DNA of 15,573 bases from Anaerolineae bacterium (lineage in GTDB: Bacteria > Chloroflexota > Anaerolineae > JAAYZQ01). The stretch's first letter is position 1; each line of letters begins with the position of its first letter. The notes below the pieces were generated by a model. That model made no database searches and was not told where the DNA came from. It saw nothing but the letters and a program-made list of their open reading frames with translations. The stretch covers positions 1-15,573 of the forward strand of contig JAFGOG010000184.1 of NCBI GenBank assembly GCA_016926595.1, in the 5' to 3' direction. Below are positions 1-5,985 of the stretch, one piece after another. The translations under genes were made by a program, and so were the position numbers.

Positions 1-187
1 GCGGCGACCCCTGGTAACGCCCTTCACTCAGAAAGGCCGTGCAGCGGATCCCTGGATCTATCTGCGGCAAATGAGCAAGCAGGTTGTAGATATACCACGT
101 GATCCCTGCGCTGCGATAGCCGCTGCCCAAAGACAAAAGATGGGCGTTCAACCCGACATGAACTGTCCGCTTAATCGCCCCGCTCAC
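1..187 (-). CDS. Glycosyltransferase family 1/4, N-terminal part (cut by left edge)
   Basis: The minus strand is open from a GTG at 187 to the window edge, about 62 codons. The product begins roughly MSGAIKRTVHVGLNAHLLS and continues with GYRSAGITWYIYNLLAHLP. A short beta strand, then NAHLL, then a G-I-x2-Y-I-x-N-L-L helix is the usual N-terminus of GT-B fold glycosyltransferases (GT1/GT4), which transfer sugars from nucleotide donors, often for cell-surface glycans or glycolipids. The donor-binding C-terminal domain lies outside the window, so substrate and full length are unknown. GTG is chosen because it keeps the conserved strand and lies about one base below the expected transcription start. 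There is no Shine-Dalgarno, so the message may be leaderless. I am fairly sure of the fold and unsure of the exact start. Confidence 0.72.
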   Translation of the reverse strand, partial: MSGAIKRTVHVGLNAHLLSLGSGYRSAGITWYIYNLLAHLPQIDPGIRCTAFLSEGRYQGSP

Positions 188-194
188 AGCTATG

Positions 195-223
195 ATTATA
201 CCACCGGAATCGACAAAGGTCAA
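195..223 (-). promoter_or_regulatory. Promoter of the glycosyltransferase gene
   Basis: Read on the minus strand, TTGACC at 218-223 and TATAAT at 195-200 are separated by 17 bases. This is a close match to the sigma-70 consensus. The start point should fall near 188, immediately before the GTG at 187. Confidence 0.75.
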
Positions 224-268
224 GACCGTCAACGGCCAGCAATCAGCCCAAGGCTAATCGCCAACAGG

Positions 269-1507
269 TTATCGCACGAACAGAGCGACCGACTCGACGT
301 GGTACGTCTGCGGAAAAAGGTCCACCGGTTGCACTTCCACAAGGTGGTAGCCGGCCTCTACCAGACGGCGGGCATCGCGGGCCAGCGTGGCGGGGTCGCA
401 CGCGACATAGGCAATACGCCGCGGCTCAAGCCGGGCAATTTCGGCCATCACCCACGCCCCGGCGCCGGCCCGGGGCGGATCGAGCACCACCAGACCCTCG
501 CGCAATGGCCCTTCGATGTGCGGTAGGGCCTCCTCGACGGACCCAGCGATCAACCGGACGTTGGATAACCCCTGGGTATTGTGACGGAAATCATCCGCCG
601 CGCTGCGGTCCGCTTCCACGCCGATCACCTGGCCGACCTGGCCGGCCAGGGCCAGGCCAAACAACCCCACCCCGCAGTACAGATCCACAAGCGTTTCAAC
701 GCCAGTTGGCGCCAGGTGCTCCCGGACCAGGTCGATCAACACCTCGGCGCCTGCCGTGTTCACCTGGAAAAAGCTGCCCGCCGAAACGCGATAGTCACAG
801 CCTGCGACCCGCTCCACGAGATAGGAATTGCCCATCAACACCACCGGCTCGCCGTCGGCCAGGCGCACCACACACGACACCGGAAAATCCACTTCGATGT
901 CGAAATCCTCATAGTGATCCAACTCGAAAATGGCCATCAGGTCGCCGGTAGCCGAGCCGCAGCGCAGAGCAAGCTGCCGGAGCTGCGGCCAGTCCATGTC
1001 CAGGGCGGCCCATAGGTCGTCGAGCAGCGGGTCGATGATCAGGCACGAGTCGACGGGTATCGGTTCATGGCTGCCGGCTCGTTGAAAAGCCGCGCGCCCA
1101 TCTTCGGTCAGGCTGAACTGAACGTGGTTGCGGTAGCGCCACGGCTCGGCGGCGCCGATCGCTTCTTGCACACTGGCGTCAGCCAAACCGCCTATGCGGC
1201 CCAACTGGTCGATGACTACCCGGCGTTTGAAATCGACCTGGGCTTCATAACGGATATGCTGAAAATGACAGCCGCCGCATCGGTCGGGGCCAAAGTAGGG
1301 GCACGGCGGCGTGATTCGATCGGGGGAGGCGTCCAACACCTCGAGCAAGCGGGCTCGCGCCCAGTGGGCATGCGATTCAATGAGCTCGGCGCGGACCCGT
1401 TCGCCCGGAATGGTATGGGGCACAAATATGGTCTGGCCTTTGTAGCGGCCCAGCGCCGCCCCACCATGGGCCATGGCCGTCAATTGCAGCTCTATTACCC
1501 CGGCCAC
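269..1507 (-). CDS. RlmD/TrmA-family SAM-dependent RNA uracil-C5 methyltransferase
   Basis: The 412-residue protein has the full layout of the TrmA/RlmD/RlmCD family, which methylates C5 of a uridine in 23S rRNA or tRNA using S-adenosylmethionine. An N-terminal TRAM-like RNA-binding region covers about residues 1-60. The cysteines of the [4Fe-4S] cluster are C69, C77 and C80 (CPYFGPDRCGGC) with a fourth at C155. The SAM-binding motif is DLYCGVGLFG (275-284), a second motif LDPPRAG starts at 342, the catalytic cysteine is C370 in YVACDPATLARD, and E405 lies in HVESV. The cluster cysteines point to RlmD-like rRNA methylation, but the exact target uridine cannot be read from sequence. The start is GTG, six bases after the stop of the PIG-L gene, with AGAGGGG as ribosome binding site. 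It is the last gene of the five-gene operon. Confidence 0.9.
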   Translation of the reverse strand: MAGVIELQLTAMAHGGAALGRYKGQTIFVPHTIPGERVRAELIESHAHWARARLLEVLDASPDRITPPCPYFGPDRCGGCHFQHIRYEAQVDFKRRVVIDQLGRIGGLADASVQEAIGAAEPWRYRNHVQFSLTEDGRAAFQRAGSHEPIPVDSCLIIDPLLDDLWAALDMDWPQLRQLALRCGSATGDLMAIFELDHYEDFDIEVDFPVSCVVRLADGEPVVLMGNSYLVERVAGCDYRVSAGSFFQVNTAGAEVLIDLVREHLAPTGVETLVDLYCGVGLFGLALAGQVGQVIGVEADRSAADDFRHNTQGLSNVRLIAGSVEEALPHIEGPLREGLVVLDPPRAGAGAWVMAEIARLEPRRIAYVACDPATLARDARRLVEAGYHLVEVQPVDLFPQTYHVESVALFVR

Positions 1508-1513
1508 GGGCGG

Positions 1514-2311
1514 TCACCCCTCTGGCGGCCACCAGATCCGCTCGGCGAGGCCTGCTTCCAGGGATCGGGAGGCGGCGAAACCCCATACCCGGCTAGGCAT
1601 GGCCTCAGCGCCGCGAAACAGGATGCCTAGCTGCGATCGGTAATAGTCCACAGCGCTGACCTGGGCCGCCACGTCGGCCGGGCTGAGATGGATGACCTCC
1701 AATCGCCAATCTTTGGCGCCGGAGGCGGTTAGGGCTGCCTCCGACGCGCCTGGCTGGTCGGCGTAGGGATAGTCCTCGTAGAAGGCGACGCGGCAGCCGC
1801 GGCTGGCAAGCTGCCGCGCCGCCGCGTGCACGATCTGATGATCCACGTGCCGGCCCACCGCCAGAGGGGCATAGATCACCGGATCGACTGCGTGCCGGGC
1901 AAAGCCGAGCACCTGGGCGATCAGGTCTGTTTGGGCCAATACCATCGGATCGCCAGGCTGCACCTGCCCGAGCAGGGTTTCCAGGTCTGTGTAGAGCCAC
2001 CGGCCGCTGGCGTCAGCTCGATACACGGCGTCAAGGTACCCGGCATGGTACCAATCTGCCTGCAACAGGCTCAACGCCGCCACGTCTTCTGCCCGGCGAA
2101 GCGCCATCGGGCAGGGAGGATCGCCCCAGTAGTGATGCTGCAGCAGGGCAAAAGATGACAGGGCGCCGGTCGCGCCGTGAGCAGAGGCCTCGCCGGCAAA
2201 GAAGGTGAGCACCAGCACCGGTTCGCCGGCGGCGGTGTGGCGGTGGATCGCTCCGCCGCACGACAGCACGGCGTCGTCCAGGTGCGGCGACAGATAGATA
2301 TGTTTTGTCAT
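1514..2311 (-). CDS. PIG-L (LmbE-like) family N-acetyl-sugar deacetylase
   Basis: A 265-residue protein of the PIG-L/LmbE fold. These are zinc-dependent enzymes that remove an acetyl group from N-acetylglucosamine-type conjugates such as MshB or BshB substrates. The first metal motif is PHLDD at 9-13 (H10, D12, D13), preceded by the strand IYLS. The second is HVDH at 155-158, in GRHVDHQ. The usual motif is HPDDE, so L replaces P and A follows the aspartates, as is common in divergent members. The ATG at 2311 overlaps the stop of the M20 gene as ATGA, so translation is probably coupled. The open frame continues upstream but that part has no family similarity. A thiol-cofactor role (bacillithiol or mycothiol type) is possible, but no partner gene is visible here. 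Confidence 0.85.
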   Translation of the reverse strand: MTKHIYLSPHLDDAVLSCGGAIHRHTAAGEPVLVLTFFAGEASAHGATGALSSFALLQHHYWGDPPCPMALRRAEDVAALSLLQADWYHAGYLDAVYRADASGRWLYTDLETLLGQVQPGDPMVLAQTDLIAQVLGFARHAVDPVIYAPLAVGRHVDHQIVHAAARQLASRGCRVAFYEDYPYADQPGASEAALTASGAKDWRLEVIHLSPADVAAQVSAVDYYRSQLGILFRGAEAMPSRVWGFAASRSLEAGLAERIWWPPEG

Positions 2312-3438
2312 TGCCCCAGCTCGATCACCAGCTCGGCCAGCAGCGCTGCCCGGCGCGGCAGTGAGGTGAGATCCACCCACTCGGTCAGGGCGTGGGCGTC
2401 GTTGCCCACTGCACCCAGCCCGTCGAGCGTGGGAACACCCAACGCCGCCGCAAAGTTGCCGTCCGAACCGCCGCCCGTGCCTGCCGGCCACAGGTCGAGC
2501 CCCAAAGCTGCCCCTACCCGCCGCGCCCGCTCAAAAAGGGCGTCGCTTGCCGGCGATGCCTCCCAAGGCGGGCGGTTCATGCCCCCCGAGATGATCAGCG
2601 TCGCTTCTGGATTTGCCGGCTGGAGCTCCAAGATCGCCTCGGTCATGCGCCGGCCTTCTTCGGCGGTCAGGACCCGCAGGTCTATCGCCGCCCAAGCCGA
2701 AGCCGGGCGGACATTGACTTTCGATCCGCCTTCCACCACCCCTACGTTGACCGTCGTACCGCGGCCATAGTCGGTCATGGCCTCCAGGCGGAGGACCTGG
2801 TGGGCCAGCTCCTGCACGGCGCTGACCCCCTGCTCGTGCGCGGCCCCGGCATGGGAAGCAACCCCCTGGACTTCCAACTCAAAGCGCCCAACCCCCTTAC
2901 GCCAGGTAACCAGCGCATTGTTGCGGGATGGTTCCAGCACCAGCACCGCCTCGCTGCGCCGGGATTCGGCTTCGATGAATGGCCTGGACGTCAAGCTGCC
3001 CACCTCTTCGTCCGAGTTGAACAGGAATACCAGGCGGTGTGCAGGTTTCAATCCCAGCTCTTGCAGGGCCATAACGGCATACAGGGCGATGACCAGCCCG
3101 CCCTTCATGTCAAAGATACCCGGCCCGGTGGCCTTGTCCTGGGACACGCGAAAAGGCCGGTGTTGCACCTCGCCCAGGGGCCACACCGTATCCATGTGGC
3201 CCAGCAGCAGCAACTGGCGGTCACCCTGGCCCCAGGAAATGCGCAGGTGGTCGCCGAATGCGGCTTGCCGCAGGCGCTTTACCGTAGCCCCTGCTTCTTT
3301 GAACGCCCGGGCCACCAAATCTCTCAGGGCATTGACAGCCTCGGGCTCATTGCTGGGCGATTCGAGCATGACCCACTGTTCCAGGGTGCGGGTCATTGCC
3401 TCCTGTCGGGCCAGCATATAGTCCAGCAACCGGCTCAT
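2308..3438 (-). CDS. M20-family metallopeptidase, carboxypeptidase G2-like
   Basis: The 376-residue protein matches the M20 zinc peptidases, which cut C-terminal amino acids or acyl groups from small peptides and amino-acid conjugates. Visible residues are H81 and D83 in LLGHMDTVWP, bridging D110 in GPGIFDMKGG, general base E144 and ligand E145 in NSDEEVGS, E169 in VLEP, and H349 in GNDAHALTE. A lid/dimerisation domain lies at about 180-290 (VASHAGAA). E169 takes the place of the aspartate I recall in carboxypeptidase G2 and resembles the ArgE/DapE branch, so the substrate is uncertain. No signal peptide is seen, so it is probably cytoplasmic. ATG at 3438 overlaps the upstream stop by four bases and has GGAGG in front. 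Confidence 0.88.
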   Translation of the reverse strand: MSRLLDYMLARQEAMTRTLEQWVMLESPSNEPEAVNALRDLVARAFKEAGATVKRLRQAAFGDHLRISWGQGDRQLLLLGHMDTVWPLGEVQHRPFRVSQDKATGPGIFDMKGGLVIALYAVMALQELGLKPAHRLVFLFNSDEEVGSLTSRPFIEAESRRSEAVLVLEPSRNNALVTWRKGVGRFELEVQGVASHAGAAHEQGVSAVQELAHQVLRLEAMTDYGRGTTVNVGVVEGGSKVNVRPASAWAAIDLRVLTAEEGRRMTEAILELQPANPEATLIISGGMNRPPWEASPASDALFERARRVGAALGLDLWPAGTGGGSDGNFAAALGVPTLDGLGAVGNDAHALTEWVDLTSLPRRAALLAELVIELGQ

Positions 3439-4241
3439 TCCGGCACCTCCACCGTCAGACCATCGTACGCCAAGCTGACGTTCGGTGGAAGCTTGGCTGA
3501 AATCTGGTCATACTCTATCGTGTGGGACAGGTGGGTGAGGATCGCCCGGGCTGGCATCACCTCGCCGATCAGCTCCAGGGCGGTTGTGATATCCATGACC
3601 GATCGCCGCCACATTTCAATCCCCTCGTAGTAGTGGCTGGCGCCAAGCACCAGCAGATCCAGGCCAGTCAATGCCGCCCGGGTCTCGGCGGTTGGGCGCA
3701 GCATGTCGGATACATAGGCCAGTCGCCGGCCGCCAAAGGCGAGCAGGTACCCGTAGGCCGCGCCGCCCAAGCCATGATCTACGCGCAGCGGCCGGACTTC
3801 CAATCCCCACAGATCGATCGGCGCATCGATGGCTTGGGGTTGTATGACCTTGCGGTAGATCTTGTCTGTCCAGATATACTCGAACCGCCTGCGGACCTCT
3901 TCGAGAACGTGATCTGGAGCATAGATCGGAAGCTGCCGTTCGGCCAGGCGTTGGGCATTGACCAGGGTACTGAACCCCAAGATGTGATCGTCGTGCGCGT
4001 GGGTGACCAGCAGAGCATCGAACTGGCGCAGGCTCAGTCCCGTCGCCTGTAACCGGAACTCGGGCGCGGTGTCGATCAACACCGTCCGCTGGGCGTAGGG
4101 CGGTCCGTAACACAGCGCGGCCGATGGGCCGGTACGATAGTTGCGGCTGCCGGGCGATAGCACGTTGCGGCAGACATCGCACTCACAGCCAACGCGGGGA
4201 ACACCCTTGGAGTCGCTACAGCCGAGAAAAATCAGTCGCAT
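3435..4241 (-). CDS. PhnP-like metallo-beta-lactamase-fold hydrolase
   Basis: A 268-residue MBL-fold enzyme. The hallmark THAHDDH spans 80-86, with further metal ligands H156 (RVDHGLGG), D179 (YVSDM) and H237/H240 (LTHLSH). The N-terminus has C19, C21 and C24 in GCECDVC, the structural zinc site typical of PhnP-type phosphodiesterases, which open cyclic phosphate esters. The family is clear, but the substrate is not: no carbon-phosphorus lyase genes are nearby, so a housekeeping cyclic phosphodiesterase role is more likely than phosphonate use. ATG at 4241 is chosen because MRLIFLGCSDSKG matches the family N-terminus and GGGGGAG lies seven bases upstream. An in-frame GTG at 4280 would overlap the Nif3 stop and cannot be excluded. 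Confidence 0.86.
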   Translation of the reverse strand: MRLIFLGCSDSKGVPRVGCECDVCRNVLSPGSRNYRTGPSAALCYGPPYAQRTVLIDTAPEFRLQATGLSLRQFDALLVTHAHDDHILGFSTLVNAQRLAERQLPIYAPDHVLEEVRRRFEYIWTDKIYRKVIQPQAIDAPIDLWGLEVRPLRVDHGLGGAAYGYLLAFGGRRLAYVSDMLRPTAETRAALTGLDLLVLGASHYYEGIEMWRRSVMDITTALELIGEVMPARAILTHLSHTIEYDQISAKLPPNVSLAYDGLTVEVPE

Positions 4242-4276
4242 CGTCGTCTCCCCCGTCCCGTCAAGGCCGATAGGTA

Positions 4277-5032
4277 TCACGCCCCAGTAGGCAGATCCAG
4301 GAACACAGTTTCCAGGTCAAACTTGTCCGACAGGTGTTCGGCCAGCGCCTTCAGGCCGACCGTCTCGGTGGCATAATGGCCGCCAAAGACGACATTGAGA
4401 CCAAGCTCGTGGGCTGTGTGATAAGCGCTGTGACTCACCTCGCCGGTCAGATAAACGTCCACCCCAGCCGCCGCGGCCTGATCCAGCAAAAAGGCTGCCC
4501 CGCCCGAGACAATGCCCACCTGCCTGACGGTGGACGGGCCAAACGGCCAGATCTGGATGATCTGCTCCTGCACCACCTTTTCCACCTGGGCTGCGAAATC
4601 GCCCAAAGACACAGCCGCCGGCAACCAGCCCGCCATACCCACCGGCATGCCGTGGTACTCGCCAAAGGACGTAACCTCTTCCAGGTTGAGCCAGCGCGCC
4701 AGCACGGCGTTATTGCCCACCTCCTCATGTAGATCTAGGGGCAGATGGACCCCATACAGCGACAGGTCGGCTTCGAATAGCCGCTTTAGGCGGCGATAGT
4801 GAATACCGGTCACCATGAGCGGCTTGCCCCAAAATAGCCCGTGGTGCACAATGAGCATCTGCGCCCCGACGTCTGCCGCCCCCTGGATCGCAGACAGGCT
4901 GGCGTCTACGGCAAGGGCCAGGCGGGTCACCTCACCGGCGCCCTCCACCTGCAAGCCATTGTTAGACTCATCGTCGATGGCCTTTACTCGCAAATAGTCG
5001 TTCAGATAGGTCGCCAAATCATCGCGTTTCAT
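4277..5032 (-). CDS. Nif3-like dinuclear metal centre protein (YbgI/DUF34 family)
   Basis: The 251-residue protein has the length and all signatures of Nif3/YbgI proteins, toroidal hexamers with a two-metal centre. These are SNNGLQVEG (23-31), VHHG with H63 and H64, VHLPLDLHEEVGNN with D100, and GGHYATETVG with H219 and E223. The family is nearly universal and has been linked to GTP cyclohydrolase I type 2 annotation and to metal-insertion or metabolite-repair roles; none is firmly settled. ATG at 5032 is chosen because homology starts there and GGGAAGG lies at 5038-5044. The longer open frame upstream is out-of-frame shadow of the fumarase-like fragment. It is the first gene of the operon. 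Confidence 0.9.
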   Translation of the reverse strand: MKRDDLATYLNDYLRVKAIDDESNNGLQVEGAGEVTRLALAVDASLSAIQGAADVGAQMLIVHHGLFWGKPLMVTGIHYRRLKRLFEADLSLYGVHLPLDLHEEVGNNAVLARWLNLEEVTSFGEYHGMPVGMAGWLPAAVSLGDFAAQVEKVVQEQIIQIWPFGPSTVRQVGIVSGGAAFLLDQAAAAGVDVYLTGEVSHSAYHTAHELGLNVVFGGHYATETVGLKALAEHLSDKFDLETVFLDLPTGA

Positions 5033-5054
5033 TTTCGCCTTCCCAGGTAATAGC

Positions 5055-5083
5055 AGTATATCACCTTTCCAAGGGGGATGCAA
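5055..5083 (-). promoter_or_regulatory. Promoter of the nif3-like five-gene operon
   Basis: On the minus strand TTGCAT at 5078-5083 and TATACT at 5055-5060 are exactly 17 bases apart. The expected start near 5048 gives a leader of about 16 nucleotides that contains the Shine-Dalgarno of the Nif3-like gene. No later promoter is evident inside the tightly packed operon. Confidence 0.75.
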
Positions 5084-5097
5084 CCTGGCATTCCAAC

Positions 5098-5436
5098 CTA
5101 TTTCTGGATGCCGCCCTCTGTCATGCTGCGGGCATCCAGGAGGCGATCGGCCTGGAAGGGATCGACCACAAACTGGCCATTCCAGCGGCCGTCGATCACC
5201 TCCTGTGCTGCCTGGACGATGGCCTGACCTCGCTGCCCGTCCAACAGGCCAAGCTCCACATGGACCAGGGCTGCCGCCTGCTTGATGACAGCCATACTCC
5301 ACACAAAAGCAGGATAGGGCCGCAGGCCGCTGACAGGAAAATTGCGCACGGCGCGCATTGTCTGCGCGCCGTACAAGGCATCTGCTGGCACCTTGACTGT
5401 GCCCAACGAATCCTCTTCGATCCGGGTATCGGTCAT
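5098..5436 (-). pseudogene. Truncated fumarase/aspartase-family protein, N-terminal fragment
   Basis: The 112-residue frame begins MTDTRIEEDSLGTVKVPADA and continues LYGAQTMRAVRNFPVSGL. This is the N-terminus of class II fumarases and aspartate ammonia-lyases (usually about 460-470 residues), tetramers that add or remove water or ammonia across fumarate. Similarity ends near residue 95 at GQFVVDPFQA, where the family continues into the GAGTS/NMN substrate loop. Instead a 17-residue unrelated tail ends at TAG. All later catalytic regions are missing, so it cannot be an active lyase alone. ATG at 5436 has GGAGG about 12 bases upstream; a GTG at 5463 is possible. The intact frame and ribosome site suggest either a recent truncation or an expressed small protein. 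It lies 42 bases after the ferritin-like gene. Confidence 0.75.
5104..5139. repeat. Inverted repeat at the end of the fumarase-like fragment
   Basis: CTGGATGCC at 5104-5112 and GGCATCCAG at 5131-5139 form a perfect 9-base inverted repeat with an 18-base loop. It coincides with the unrelated tail of the truncated lyase fragment. No T-run follows on the minus strand, so it is not a standard terminator. Confidence 0.5.
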
Positions 5437-5478
5437 GACTTTCACCTTTCCTCCGTTGCTCACGGCGAAAGGCGCGGC

Positions 5479-5985
5479 TTAGAACGGCGCGAACCCCATT
5501 TCCGTCTGAAAATAGCTCATCAGGCGATTGTATTCACCCTCCAGGAGCCTCAGGTGGTCTTGTTCCATGTCGGCCAGATCGCGGAACATCCGCCGGCCGT
5601 TGGGATTATCCGTTTGCGCCGCAGCGCGGGTGTAGAAATCGACGGCGTCCTTTTCGATCAGATAGGCCACACGCAGGGCGGACAGGTCTGACGTGTGAGC
5701 CACTACGTTCTGTTTCACGCGCTCCTGCGAAAAGATCGGAGCGCCCTGGTCCACGTCCAGAGCCAATCCCTTGTACTCGGCCCATTCACCGCTCTGTTCC
5801 AACATGGCCTTGGTATTGCGCAGCATCTCGAGGTGCATGATCTCATCGCGAGCCAACCGCTCGAATATCCTCCGCGCGTCGGGCTCGGTGCTGCGCTCGG
5901 CGAACTTTTGGTAAAAGTTGTGCCCGTCGATCTCGGTCTGAATGGCCATCTGTAACACAGCGATGGCCGCGTTTAGCTCACTCAT
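5479..5985 (-). CDS. Rubrerythrin/ferritin-like diiron protein with two half-ferritin units
   Basis: The 168-residue protein consists of two ferritin-like helical pairs. Unit one (about 10-65) has E18, Y25 and E48-x2-H51. Unit two (about 103-160) has E111, Y118 and E141-x2-H144. Together they supply the four glutamates and two histidines expected of a diiron four-helix bundle. This family includes rubrerythrin-type peroxide reductases and iron oxidases. The rubredoxin-like CxxC domain of true rubrerythrins is absent, so an external electron donor would be needed; the thioredoxin-fold fusion encoded just upstream is a candidate (inference). ATG at 5985 has GGAGGAA upstream and overlaps the preceding gene by eight bases (ATGAGTGA), which implies coupled translation. 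Confidence 0.85.
   Translation of the reverse strand: MSELNAAIAVLQMAIQTEIDGHNFYQKFAERSTEPDARRIFERLARDEIMHLEMLRNTKAMLEQSGEWAEYKGLALDVDQGAPIFSQERVKQNVVAHTSDLSALRVAYLIEKDAVDFYTRAAAQTDNPNGRRMFRDLADMEQDHLRLLEGEYNRLMSYFQTEMGFAPF

Noticed and set aside
2312..2491. N-terminal extension of the PIG-L frame to 2491
   Set aside because: It overlaps the conserved C-terminal metal-binding region of the M20 gene in another frame; the ATG at 2311 with ATGA overlap fits the family start.
2392..3630. A 412-codon open frame on the plus strand
   Set aside because: It lies antisense to the M20 and PhnP-like genes, has no family motif, and its length is explained by GC-rich codon bias of the opposite strand.
5033..5302. 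N-terminal extension of the Nif3-like frame to 5302
   Set aside because: Its sequence is the out-of-frame shadow of the fumarase-like fragment; the family start and ribosome site are at 5032, and the promoter at 5055-5083 lies inside the extension.
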